DNA of 42,880 bases from Prevotella sp. (GCA_017960525.1 JAGCZA010000102.1:1-42880); one strand, 5' to 3'. Shown: positions 24,363-32,396, numbered from the stretch's first letter. Numbers and translations: made by a program. Notes: a model not told the origin generated them from the sequence alone.

Positions 24363-25763
24363 TTACTCATTTACAGTTAGGAATCGTTTAAGAAGTATTG
24401 GCAACTCCTTATGGTTGTCATCACCTTTGTACCATATAACATTAAGCCCCAAATCGGCGAACATATCCTCTCTTGTTTGAAAATCCTTTTCTACTTTCTC
24501 TAATCCATCATATTCACTCTTCCTTTCTAGAAAAACATAATGCCTTACAGATTTACTGCTACCTCTTTGAGCTATCTCTAACAATCTTCTCAAATTCGGA
24601 TCATTTAACGATAACCCTATAAAGAAGCAGGTACAACGTGTTAGTGCGTGTAATTGCTCTACATTGGACCAATCAAACACTTCTGAATACACTCGGTGAT
24701 AGTCATCTTCTGTTAGCACAATATCTTCAGATAGCCCGCTCTCATTTTCACGAAACACTATTCCATGTACATGATATACAGGGAAAGAGTTACTTTCATC
24801 ACGGCTATTCTTGTATACAGAGAAGCAAGGTTTGCCTTTTGCTTTTAGACAGTCTTCTATCAGTGTGTCATAATTATAGGTAATTACACATCTAAGATTC
24901 TTCTGCTTTATTATAAGTTCACAGATAGTCGTAATTAGATAAGACTCCAGAGTAACATCACTCGGATATAATAGTTGCCTAATTTTATCTACGATGGTTT
25001 TCTTGTCAGCATTAAGAGATTTCTCTATATACCTAGCCGCCAATAAATTGGAACTATCCATAGATTTGAAAACACTATCGAAATCATCTGAAGTTATTAT
25101 AGTGCCTCCTGCTAGCAAGTTCTTCAATAAGGTTTGCCAATCTGGGATTTTTGCAGATGCGCTGACACCAGCCCCTGCAAATATTACACTATCATAACGA
25201 CTAAAATCATTAATTGCTATCTTTAGTCGTTCATCGCGAATACATTCCCAAGAAATATTTTGCTTTTGTTTCTCGCCTCTAAGTGCAGCATTAACTCCAC
25301 CTCTACCTTCGTTTATTGCTTCTTTCGCTTGGATTATAAAAGACGAAGCATCAATTAATCTTATGCGACCTAAGATGTTATTGTTTTGTAAACTATGTTG
25401 AGTTGAGTTTATGTAGACAATTAACAAATTCTTAATAACTCCATCGTCTACTAAAAGCCTGTAGATTTCCGATTGTCGTATTTCAGTATCAAAAAGGAGA
25501 TTATTTCTTATTTCAATTATCGTAGAACCTTGGAAATCGAGAGCATCACAGCCTTTAGGCAAATAAATAGTTGGAATAAAAGAGTAACCTAATTGTTTAA
25601 TTGGAATCTCTTTTGCTAAATCATACGATTCTCCAAGAGATAGAAGTAGAGTTAGAGCATCTACAATCCATCTCCCCAGGCTAATCTCATTTTGTGTTAT
25701 TTGTTCATTATCGACATCAACGATACTGAGATCAAACAATACATTTTTTCTATTGTACCCCAT
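24363..25763 (-). CDS. SIR2-like (SIR2_2) domain protein, probable NADase
   Basis: A 466-residue cytosolic protein. Residues about 1-185 form an unrecognised N-terminal domain. The SIR2-like Rossmann fold then begins at SVIFAGAGVSASAKIPDW (GAG at 197-199), continues with CVITYNYDTLIEDCL, has the His-containing VYHVHGIVF near residue 330, and ends with FFIGLSLNDPNLRRLLEIA. In bacterial immunity, SIR2 domains usually degrade NAD+ (Thoeris, DSR and others). The start at 25763 is chosen because the promoter TAAATTTG lies at 25802-25795, between it and an upstream frame extension. It is followed 35 nt later by the CHAT gene, and the coding region is AT-rich. Confidence 0.88.
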   Translation of the reverse strand: MGYNRKNVLFDLSIVDVDNEQITQNEISLGRWIVDALTLLLSLGESYDLAKEIPIKQLGYSFIPTIYLPKGCDALDFQGSTIIEIRNNLLFDTEIRQSEIYRLLVDDGVIKNLLIVYINSTQHSLQNNNILGRIRLIDASSFIIQAKEAINEGRGGVNAALRGEKQKQNISWECIRDERLKIAINDFSRYDSVIFAGAGVSASAKIPDWQTLLKNLLAGGTIITSDDFDSVFKSMDSSNLLAARYIEKSLNADKKTIVDKIRQLLYPSDVTLESYLITTICELIIKQKNLRCVITYNYDTLIEDCLKAKGKPCFSVYKNSRDESNSFPVYHVHGIVFRENESGLSEDIVLTEDDYHRVYSEVFDWSNVEQLHALTRCTCFFIGLSLNDPNLRRLLEIAQRGSSKSVRHYVFLERKSEYDGLEKVEKDFQTREDMFADLGLNVIWYKGDDNHKELPILLKRFLTVNE

Positions 25764-25789
25764 GCTTGTTTTTATAATACACACTATTT

Positions 25790-25863
25790 TTCTGCAAATT
25801 TACAAATTTTCTTCAAAAGACGGTTACCTTTTCTTACTTTTTTGTATAAAAGGATGAAGAAAG
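25790..25863. promoter_or_regulatory. Bidirectional promoter module B (SIR2-CHAT operon)
   Basis: On the minus strand AAAGGTAACCG (25831-25821), 18 nt, then TAAATTTG (25802-25795) followed by CAGAAAA. On the plus strand CGGTTACCTTT (25821-25831), 13 nt, then TATAAAAGG (25845-25853). Both sides match module A at 17057-17120, including the 13-nt left-hand spacing and the GCAGAAAA downstream word. Confidence 0.7.
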
Positions 25864-25931
25864 CTCCAAAAGAAACCAATCACAAGGTTGCGGAAGCAGC
25901 TTTGCTTGGACAAATAGGAAAGAAAAAGTAA
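25854..25931 (+). CDS. Possible 25-residue basic peptide
   Basis: ATG at 25854 opens a 25-codon frame, product MKKAPKETNHKVAEAALLGQ then Ile-Gly and three Lys. It is next to module B but only 3 nt after the TATAAAAGG element, so transcripts starting there would miss the ATG. It may be expressed from elsewhere or be chance. Its composition (Lys-rich ends, central helix) is not decisive. Confidence 0.25.
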   Translation: MKKAPKETNHKVAEAALLGQIGKKK

Positions 25932-25936
25932 TTTTG
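25906..25936 (+). promoter_or_regulatory. Promoter of the repeat-protein gene
   Basis: TTGG (25906-25909), a 19-nt spacer and TAATTTTG (25929-25936) fit the consensus; the transcript would have a leader of about 110 nt. Confidence 0.6.
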
Positions 25937-26053
25937 CAAACAAATAGAACATTTTCATGCAGCCGAGAGCAGAAGTTGAGCTCGCTCTGATTATGCCGAG
26001 GCAAGGAAAAGGTCGAATGAAATTCAAGTTTAACCCAACAAAACAAAACGATT

Positions 26054-26590
26054 ATGAAAAAGTTAATGATGACACTGATGGCTGCCGTATTCGCCATCGC
26101 AGCTAACGCTCAGTATTACAACGTCGGCACATCAACGACAAGCACCGATTACTTCGGCAATCAGACGACGACGCATCGCAACCAATATGGGCAGACAACT
26201 GGCACATCCACCTCGTCAACCGACTACTTCGGTAATACGACGACCACTCACCGTGACAGCTACGGCAACACTATCGGCACTTCTACAACATCGACAGACT
26301 ATTTCGGCAACACAACCACGACTCATCGTGACCGCTATGGGAACACAACGGGAACGGCAAGGTCGAACACAGACTACTTCGGCAACACCAATACCACTTA
26401 TTCGGACTATTACGGCCGCTCAACTGGATCGTCAACCACCTCTACCGATTACTTCGGCAATACCACAACCACGTACCGCAACCAGTCCGGTCACACACAA
26501 GGCACCTCCATTTCCTCCTATGACTATTTCGGTAACCGTAACACCCAGCAGCGCAGCAACGACTTAAACACAAGCATTTGGACTTGGTGA
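26054..26590 (+). CDS. Secreted Thr/Tyr-rich tandem-repeat protein
   Basis: A 178-residue exported protein: signal peptide MKKLMMTLMAAVFAIAANA, then about six tandem units of 25 residues with the core TSTDYFGNTTTTHRDxYGNT. Each unit carries invariant DYFGN, and the spacing matches a 75-bp DNA period. The last unit degenerates and the protein ends SIWTW. The repetitive beta-prone Thr/Tyr/Asn composition suggests an extended surface or periplasmic structure. No family was recognised. A hairpin terminator follows. Confidence 0.8.
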   Translation: MKKLMMTLMAAVFAIAANAQYYNVGTSTTSTDYFGNQTTTHRNQYGQTTGTSTSSTDYFGNTTTTHRDSYGNTIGTSTTSTDYFGNTTTTHRDRYGNTTGTARSNTDYFGNTNTTYSDYYGRSTGSSTTSTDYFGNTTTTYRNQSGHTQGTSISSYDYFGNRNTQQRSNDLNTSIWTW

Positions 26591-26607
26591 TAAGGATGGC
26601 TCATAAG

Positions 26608-26649
26608 AATCTCCCGAAATGCTTTTTTGCAAAGGCGTTTCGGGAGATT
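26608..26649. terminator. Bidirectional terminator
   Basis: AATCTCCCGAAATGC (26608-26622) pairs with GCGTTTCGGGAGATT (26635-26649), 15 bp with one G-U, between the convergent genes ending at 26590 and 26700. Confidence 0.85.
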
Positions 26650-26699
26650 TAGTGAGGTGTTGGCGGAAGTGTTGATGTTGGGGCTGGCGAGGCGTGCTT

Positions 26700-27098
26700 T
26701 TATTGCTGTGGCTGTTCGCCTTCCATATCTCCTTCTATGTAGAGGCGGGTCATTTCCACCACGCCGTTTGTTCTGACGGTGATGGTTTTCTTGAAGTGTC
26801 CGGGGAACTTGCCTGTGCCGTTGTAGGTCACTTTTATTTCGCCTTTGCTTCCTGGCTGGATGGGCTCTTTGGTGTATTCGGGTACGGTGCATCCGCAGGA
26901 AGCGATGGCCTGGTTGATGACGAGCGGCTGCTCGCCAATGTTTGTGAACGTGAATGAGCAAGTGACCACAGGCGCTTTCTCTGAGAACTTACCAAAGTTG
27001 TGCGTGAGCGTGTCGAACTTGATTTCGGCAGGTTTCTGTGCCGAAGCAAATGTGATGCCGCACAGCAACATCAGCGTCATCAAAATCAGTTTCTTCAT
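26700..27098 (-). CDS. DUF1573 domain exported protein
   Basis: A 132-residue exported protein: signal peptide MKKLILMTLMLLCGITFASA, then a single immunoglobulin-like DUF1573 domain recognised by HNFGKFSEKAPVVTCSFTFT, NIGEQPLVINQAIASCGCTV (conserved CGCT) and the PIQPGSKGEIKVTYN segment. The family is common in Bacteroidetes; the function is unknown but structural or adhesive roles are proposed. A -7-like TACTTTTG occurs on the minus strand near 27140. Confidence 0.93.
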   Translation of the reverse strand: MKKLILMTLMLLCGITFASAQKPAEIKFDTLTHNFGKFSEKAPVVTCSFTFTNIGEQPLVINQAIASCGCTVPEYTKEPIQPGSKGEIKVTYNGTGKFPGHFKKTITVRTNGVVEMTRLYIEGDMEGEQPQQ

Positions 27099-27241
27099 AA
27101 CTAAATGATATTAATTGGTTGTTTCTTTGACGCAAAAGTACAGATAAAATTTAAAATACCGCATAAACATCCGTGTGCTTATGCCGTATTTTATGTTTTT
27201 TTAATACTATTGCGGATAATCGTTTCCTTTTTGTAGAAAGC

Positions 27242-28231
27242 TCATTCTGAAACATTCCGTTTGACTACAATTGTGGCCTCTCGCTGTTTCGGCCTACAAT
27301 ATGAAGAGTACAATTCTTCATTTTCAGACCTGAAGGAACGGCTGTCGAACTGCAATACAGTTTTGGCAGGGGTATAGGTGACTGATAATTGTTGAGAATT
27401 GACTTTTTCCACGCCGTACTTCTCCATGCGTTCTCGCAATTCCATCCTTAATTCAGCAATTTGTTCTTCTATCGCACTCTTTTCGCTAAGGAGTCTCGAC
27501 AACTCTCGCTCGTATTCGTCGAACCATCCTTCGGGGGCAGTCTCCTTGGCTATGACAACTTGCTGGTCTGTCGTTTCAAAGACCGTAGCAGCCAATTTGA
27601 AATGTGCGCCTTCATATTCCAGGCCCAATGAACAGGTGATGAACATTGTGCCTTTCTGGCCTGTGGCTCGTTTTCCCAGCCTAAGTTCTGTCTGATAATA
27701 AGGGTCTGTTATAGGAAAGTCATATTGGTGTCCATGATACAGGAATCTGATACGAAAACGAATCTGCCCTGAATAGCCTTCGTCTGAATAAACTTCAGCG
27801 TGTTCCACTCGTATGAGCAATATAGAATGGCTGCCTTTCCTGTAATCGTAAGGAAGTACTGCTTTTCCGTAGTTGAAAAATATATGGCGATGGTTTTCGT
27901 CTATAAAGCGCTGGAGTATCTTCGAGGAGATCTCATAATGCTTGCCAGTGAAGGTCATCTTCTTGAAGAAAACATTCTCTTGTTGGGCATCTGCCGGGCA
28001 TCCCTCGACACCCTCAAGCTTAACGACATCAAGCACATTGATTAGGACTGCTATATGATTGGGTATCTCACCTGTCAATGTTTCTTTGCTGATAGGGCGA
28101 ATCCATTTGGCAGCACCACAATCGTCTCTTATAACTTTGCTCTTCTCGCCGTCCCACAACACTTCAACACCTGCTATGCACCTGCCGCCGTGCTTAAAGG
28201 AGTTTGCCAAACAGATAAAATATTTATCCAT
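27242..28231 (-). CDS. Dual OB-like domain protein
   Basis: A 329-residue cytosolic protein. The N-terminal ~200 residues look like the dual-OB module found in bacterial conflict-related genes: YFICLANSFKHGGRCIAGVE, KWIRPISKETLTGEIPNHIA, NVLDVVKLEGVEGCPADAQQ, then YDFPITDPYYQ. The C-terminal third is a coiled coil (about 235-280, LSRLLSEKSAIEEQIAELRM) followed by a short beta tail. It lies 8 nt after a DUF488 gene and closes a three-gene set. The dual-OB call is from memory of family patterns and is only moderately certain. Confidence 0.65.
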   Translation of the reverse strand: MDKYFICLANSFKHGGRCIAGVEVLWDGEKSKVIRDDCGAAKWIRPISKETLTGEIPNHIAVLINVLDVVKLEGVEGCPADAQQENVFFKKMTFTGKHYEISSKILQRFIDENHRHIFFNYGKAVLPYDYRKGSHSILLIRVEHAEVYSDEGYSGQIRFRIRFLYHGHQYDFPITDPYYQTELRLGKRATGQKGTMFITCSLGLEYEGAHFKLAATVFETTDQQVVIAKETAPEGWFDEYERELSRLLSEKSAIEEQIAELRMELRERMEKYGVEKVNSQQLSVTYTPAKTVLQFDSRSFRSENEELYSSYCRPKQREATIVVKRNVSE

Positions 28232-28239
28232 GACTTTGA

Positions 28240-28683
28240 CTATAATAGGTGGACAATCTTCACTTCCTCTGCCGAATGTTTCTTCATATATTCAGCCAAT
28301 AGCCTGCGGTGACAGTTCTCTACGGTCTCTTCGCTACAGAGGAAACAAGAACAATCGAACTGCTTAATGCCGTGCTTTCGCAAGATGTCTCTTTCTTTAA
28401 GCAATGAATCATAGATGGTTTCATATTCTTCCCAAGAAACCTCCTGTTTATGCCATTTGTCAAGCAGTTCTTTTGTTGGAGCAAAGTCTGTGATGTGTTT
28501 ATATGGAATATGGCAAATCTCTTTTACGAAAAACTCCAAATCCTTCCCTTTTGCAAATCCAGACAGCTGACTGCCGTTGCTGATTCTAACATCTACCAAT
28601 TGCTTAACATGGTTGTTTCGCAGCAGGCTGAAAAACTGTTCGGCGCTTTTCTTCGTGAATCCGATAGTATAGAGTGTAATCAT
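28240..28683 (-). CDS. DUF488 family protein (copy 2)
   Basis: A 147-residue DUF488 protein. The typical N-terminus LYTIGFTKKSAEQFFSLLRN is followed by LVDVRISNGSQLSGFAKGKD and the C-terminal motif FLCSEETVENCHRRLLAEYM, where the Cys and His-Arg-Arg positions resemble the family's conserved CxE...CHR site. The catalytic activity of the family is unknown. It begins 3 nt after the stop of the first DUF488 gene, so the two are translated together. Confidence 0.9.
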   Translation of the reverse strand: MITLYTIGFTKKSAEQFFSLLRNNHVKQLVDVRISNGSQLSGFAKGKDLEFFVKEICHIPYKHITDFAPTKELLDKWHKQEVSWEEYETIYDSLLKERDILRKHGIKQFDCSCFLCSEETVENCHRRLLAEYMKKHSAEEVKIVHLL

Positions 28684-28686
28684 AGA

Positions 28687-29319
28687 TCAATAGTTTTCTT
28701 CTAATTCGTATTGAGGCTTATAACCGATCTCTTTGTTCTTCAGTCTGTAGGCGTCACGTCGCTGGTCCTCTTTGGTGTAACTGCCAAAGAGCAAGTCAAT
28801 TTCGGCAAGCCGATGCTTTTTGGAGTGAAGGTATTCTTCTATCATTTCCTTTTCCAGTGTTGCATGCGAGGCCAACTCCCCCTCCTTCAGAATGTGCTGT
28901 ACATCGAGGCCTTTGTCATAAAAATAGCGTGAAACAAGTGAGAAACGATGGCACTCCAAAGGATTGGCCTCTGAGCACATTAGTGAAATGCGGAACCCTT
29001 TTTGCAGTCCATTCATCAGCCTTTCTGCTCCTCGTTTGAAGCTGGGAGTCTCAGCAGCCTTTTCAAAGCTTACTTGCCCATCATCATCAAGACTGTCGGT
29101 TCTTCTTGCGCCAAACTCTTCTCCGAAGTGTAAGTATTGTATGTCATTGGCTTTCAAGAACCATTTTAAGGGTTCCAAATTGAACTGAGGCGTATATTTA
29201 CTGGCAGGCACACTCCTAACATCCACGATACAATTTATATTGTGCAGTTTCAGCAGTTCAAGAAACTCTTCCTGTGACTGATTGGAATGACCAACACTAT
29301 AAAGTCTATAGTTGCCCAT
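28687..29319 (-). CDS. DUF488 family protein (copy 1)
   Basis: A 210-residue DUF488 protein beginning MGNYRLYSVGHSNQSQEEFL with the canonical motif CIVDVRSVPASKYTPQFN and the C-terminal site LMCSEANPLECHRFSLVSRY. An additional 60-residue C-terminal region (DLLFGSYTKEDQRRDAYRLK) distinguishes it from copy 2. The frame continues far upstream to 30057 through the GH105 gene, but only the part from 29319 resembles the family, so that ATG is taken as the start. It is the first gene of the DUF488-DUF488-dual-OB set. Confidence 0.88.
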   Translation of the reverse strand: MGNYRLYSVGHSNQSQEEFLELLKLHNINCIVDVRSVPASKYTPQFNLEPLKWFLKANDIQYLHFGEEFGARRTDSLDDDGQVSFEKAAETPSFKRGAERLMNGLQKGFRISLMCSEANPLECHRFSLVSRYFYDKGLDVQHILKEGELASHATLEKEMIEEYLHSKKHRLAEIDLLFGSYTKEDQRRDAYRLKNKEIGYKPQYELEENY

Positions 29320-29369
29320 ATTGGAATGTATTCTTATCTTCTTTTCTTGTGGCTGGGGGAGTGCGGAGG

Positions 29370-30512
29370 CTATTTCTTCAACAGTTTGAAGTACTCCGTG
29401 GCGCCAAGGAGGAAGCAGCCGGTGCCGTAGTCCTCGAAGTCGGGGATGCGGGTGTAACTCAGAGGCTGCCCGGCTGAAGGGTCTTTGCCCGTGCCCTGCA
29501 TCCAGCCCAGGAATCCGTCGGGATGCAGCGCGTCGCGTTCCATTGCCTGCCAGGCGCGGTCGGCCAGTGGCTTGTAGACATCGGGCTTCAGCCATCCCTG
29601 CTCCATTCCCCAGCAGAAGCCGTAGAGGAAGAGGGCTGTGCCGCTGGTTTCGGGCATGGCATAGTTGGAGGAGACGAGGCTGGGGTACCAGAAGCCGTCC
29701 TCGCGCTGGCATTTGCGCAGGCCCTCGCTCATCAGCAGGAAGTCCTTCTTCAGTTCCTTGAACTCCTTGCTCTTGGGCGGCAGCAGTTCCAGGCAGCGCA
29801 CCAGGGCGGCATAGACCCAGCCGTTGCCGCGGCTCCAGTAGCATTGCTGGCCGTCGGGTTCCTTGTAGGGCGGCACGTAGTCGGCATCGCGCCACCAGAG
29901 GCCCTCCTTCACGTTGAACAGGCCGCCGCCGCACTCGTTGCGACTCCAACGGTACATTTTCATAGCGTGGTCGAGGTATTTTTTCTCGCCCGTCTGCTGG
30001 TACATCTGCACGTAGAGGGGCATTGCCATCTGTATGGCGTCTATCCACGTCCACCACCCGTAGAGACTGCCGTTCTTGGGATTAGGAGTCTGCATCTGGT
30101 GGTCCAGGTTCTCGCGTATATATTTCAGACGTTCCGCCTTGTCACCGTCGGTGTAAGGCAGGAGTTCCACGTAGGTCTGTCCGCAGCACTGGTCGTCGGC
30201 GTCGCAGGTTTGTGTGCCGTTGCGCGGCGTCCACTTGTGGAAGTTGGCCCAAGTCAGGGCGTAGTCGATGTATCGCTTCTGCGGGTCTATGCGCTGCAGG
30301 GCCATCAGCCCCTCGTAGTAGACGGCGCGTGTCCACAGGCTCGACGGCCTGACGCGCTTCCAGTTGGTGGGCACGGTGGGGTCTTCATATTTCTGCATGA
30401 AATAGTTGTTGGCTTTGCGTGCGGCAGCCAACACGTCGTCGGCGTTGGCCTGTGCCGTTGCTGTCATTGCCATAGCGGCAGCGACGAACAGAGATAGCAG
30501 TCTTTTTGTCAT
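29370..30512 (-). CDS. Glycoside hydrolase family 105 (unsaturated rhamnogalacturonyl hydrolase)
   Basis: A 380-residue exported enzyme that removes unsaturated uronic acid from pectin fragments (RGI disaccharides or related), releasing sugars for growth. Signal peptide MTKRLLSLFVAAAMAMTATA, then the (alpha/alpha)6 barrel with LWTRAVYYEGLMALQRIDP, the catalytic-Asp motif LYGWWTWIDAIQMAMPLYVQ and CYWSRGNGWVYAALVRCLEL, and finally FEDYGTGCFLLGATEYFKLL. Motifs fit the GH88/GH105 clan and the RGNGW block fits GH105. Length is standard. A promoter -7 box lies at 30554-30547. No neighbouring SusCD pair is present. Confidence 0.9.
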   Translation of the reverse strand: MTKRLLSLFVAAAMAMTATAQANADDVLAAARKANNYFMQKYEDPTVPTNWKRVRPSSLWTRAVYYEGLMALQRIDPQKRYIDYALTWANFHKWTPRNGTQTCDADDQCCGQTYVELLPYTDGDKAERLKYIRENLDHQMQTPNPKNGSLYGWWTWIDAIQMAMPLYVQMYQQTGEKKYLDHAMKMYRWSRNECGGGLFNVKEGLWWRDADYVPPYKEPDGQQCYWSRGNGWVYAALVRCLELLPPKSKEFKELKKDFLLMSEGLRKCQREDGFWYPSLVSSNYAMPETSGTALFLYGFCWGMEQGWLKPDVYKPLADRAWQAMERDALHPDGFLGWMQGTGKDPSAGQPLSYTRIPDFEDYGTGCFLLGATEYFKLLKK

Positions 30513-30546
30513 AGGTTCTGAATAGTAGTTGTTAAGAATATGGTTG

Positions 30547-30554
30547 CAAAGATA
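30547..30554 (-). promoter_or_regulatory. -7 box of the GH105 gene
   Basis: TATCTTTG on the minus strand (30554-30547), 35 nt before the start codon. The -33 region is not clear. Confidence 0.55.
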
Positions 30555-30696
30555 CGCAAAAAGGTTGTAATAAGCGAGGATTTTTGGAAGATTAACGTAA
30601 TTCGACCACTTTGTAACTACTCAATACCCTCTGGCATAAGATAGTAGAAACAAATTCCCCATTTGGGTAACAAGATTTGTAATAAAAGAGATTAAA

Positions 30697-32043
30697 TTAC
30701 AGGAACTGGGTCATTAGAACTGGAAGCAACGTTGTATCACCATCTTTTTTGTAGTCTTTAGTATATACAAGATAGCGGTTGCTGATGCGTTCAGAGTATT
30801 TCTTGCAGAACTTATCGATTGACTTGTGAGTTTTGTAGCCAGATGACTTGACTTCTAAGGGCCATAGTTTGTCACCACGCGAAAGCAGAAAATCTATCTC
30901 GTAATTGTGGTTTGAGGTTTCCGATGGCCAAGTGTGGTAGAACAACTTGTTGCCAGTTGCTGTAAGCATTTGTGCAACAATGTTTTCATAAACATAGCCA
31001 AGATTAGCAGAGAGTTTGTCGGAAAGCAACTTTTGATAGATGACATTCTCCGTAATATCCTTATCCCAGAAGGCAAGAGTTATGAAAAGTCCTGTGTCAC
31101 TGACATACATCTTATATTGATTATAATCTGTAAGCATGGGCATACCCACATGAGGGTCGTTGGCATGATGGGCGAAATTGATAGTGAGACTATCCTCCAA
31201 ATCTCTTAATAGTTCATCCATCGTATTCTTGTCCTCACTTCTTCCAAGTACACTTGTGACTTGATAGCGTGATGCATTTTTAGACAACTCTGAAGGTATT
31301 CCGCTAAACAAGCGTGACGCTTTGCCTGATGGGTCTATTTTCAAGAAATCATCAAAGTAAAGTTCTATAATCTCTTTCTTTACCGAATCAACGAGACTAA
31401 GGTTGTTGGAGTTCAGGTACTCATTGACAGCCTGGGGCATCCCACCGATAAGCATATAGAGACGGAAGTCACGCATGGCCTTACGGAACCCCTGCTGAAG
31501 AGGAAGTCTTTTCTCATAGAATTCATGCAGCAAAGGGACGGTCGCAGTATCACCCATTGCCCAACGGAACTCCTCATAGTCCATAGGGTACATGGTGAGT
31601 CGTGTTTCTTCACTGGGAATGACAATGCCTTTGGTGTTTTTCTTAATGGAAAGCAACGAACCAGTTTCGATGTAATCATATCGATGGTCTTTCACCAAAT
31701 ATTTGATGGCTTGCCGTGCTGTTGGACATTTCTGTATTTCGTCGAAGATGATGACAGAGTGGCGTTCTATCAACCTTACATTATAGATGAACTGGAGTTG
31801 TGTGAAGAAGTAGTTACGATCTGAAATATGTTCCACAGCAGCCCAAAGTTCATCAGGTGCATCGGCGAAATCTACAATTATATAACTTTCATATTCGTTG
31901 CGGGCAAACTCCTCGGCTATAGTAGATTTACCCACACGCCTTGCTCCTTTGATGAGTAGGGCAGTCTTGCCATCACGCTCTTGTTTCCATTTGAGCATTG
32001 CGTCGTAGATTTTTCGTTTGAAAATTCTTGTCTCGGGTTCCAT
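30697..32043 (-). CDS. AAA (AAA_14) ATPase with DUF4143 domain
   Basis: A 448-residue cytosolic protein. The AAA domain carries Walker A LIKGARRVGKSTIAEEFA and Walker B VIIFDEIQKCPTARQAI. The DUF4143 part follows (about 200-448) and ends in a nuclease-like motif (YEIDFLLSRGDKLWPLEVKS; Asp and Glu-x-Lys). The family is widespread in Bacteroidetes, and its role is unclear though often linked to mobile or defence contexts. Two starts are possible, 32043 (MEPETRIF) and 32052 (MIKMEPE); both are just downstream of the promoter at 32080-32073. Three 33-bp-spaced repeats lie immediately upstream. Confidence 0.9.
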   Translation of the reverse strand: MEPETRIFKRKIYDAMLKWKQERDGKTALLIKGARRVGKSTIAEEFARNEYESYIIVDFADAPDELWAAVEHISDRNYFFTQLQFIYNVRLIERHSVIIFDEIQKCPTARQAIKYLVKDHRYDYIETGSLLSIKKNTKGIVIPSEETRLTMYPMDYEEFRWAMGDTATVPLLHEFYEKRLPLQQGFRKAMRDFRLYMLIGGMPQAVNEYLNSNNLSLVDSVKKEIIELYFDDFLKIDPSGKASRLFSGIPSELSKNASRYQVTSVLGRSEDKNTMDELLRDLEDSLTINFAHHANDPHVGMPMLTDYNQYKMYVSDTGLFITLAFWDKDITENVIYQKLLSDKLSANLGYVYENIVAQMLTATGNKLFYHTWPSETSNHNYEIDFLLSRGDKLWPLEVKSSGYKTHKSIDKFCKKYSERISNRYLVYTKDYKKDGDTTLLPVLMTQFL

Positions 32044-32072
32044 TTTTATCATATTATACTGTAATGTGGATG

Positions 32073-32080
32073 CAAAGATA
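32073..32080 (-). promoter_or_regulatory. -7 box of the AAA/DUF4143 gene
   Basis: TATCTTTG on the minus strand (32080-32073), about 30 nt before the start. Confidence 0.55.
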
Positions 32081-32092
32081 AGCGTTTTTGGT

Positions 32093-32175
32093 GGAATCCC
32101 CAAATTTATTTGATAGGAATTGTACGGAATCCCCGAATCTTATATAACAAAACTGTCTGAAATCCCCGAATGTTT
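32093..32175. repeat. Three direct repeats at exactly 33-bp period
   Basis: GGAATCCCCAAAT (32093), GGAATCCCCGAAT (32126) and GAAATCCCCGAAT (32159) begin exactly 33 bp apart. Only the first 13-15 bases of each unit are conserved; the rest differs. 33 bp is about three helical turns, so the sites would face the same side of the DNA, just upstream of the ATPase promoter. Confidence 0.8.
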
Positions 32176-32326
32176 GCCAAAAACACGTTTGACATTCTAA
32201 ATAAGCAGGCCGAAAAAGTTTGGAAAAGAAGATTCTCGTCTATTTCTCCTATACAAAAAGGCCATAGTTATTCGACGAGCGATGCGACTATGGTTGAGCG
32301 GATGGCAAAATTTGGAAAATGAAAAA

Positions 32327-32363
32327 ACTACCGCCAACAGGGGTGTTCCCTTTTGGCGGTAGT
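32327..32363 (-). terminator. Terminator of fructose-bisphosphate aldolase
   Basis: ACTACCGCCAA (32327-32337) and TTGGCGGTAGT (32353-32363) form an 11-bp stem; on the minus strand it is followed by a T run (complement of 32321-32327). Confidence 0.85.
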
Positions 32364-32396
32364 ATTCTGTTAATAGCCGTTTGGCGGCGTTGGTGT

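Noticed and set aside
26527-26540. A third GGTAACCG promoter core
   Set aside because: It lies inside the DYFGN repeat coding region, and no -7 element follows at the right distance.
29320-30057. Long open extension of the DUF488 frame into the GH105 gene (456 codons in all)
   Set aside because: The first 246 residues are Arg/Pro-rich out-of-frame translation of the GH105 gene. Only the part from 29319 looks like a protein family.
32093-32175. A short CRISPR array
   Set aside because: Only 13-15 bases are conserved in a 33-bp period, leaving 18-base spacers. There are three units and no cas genes.
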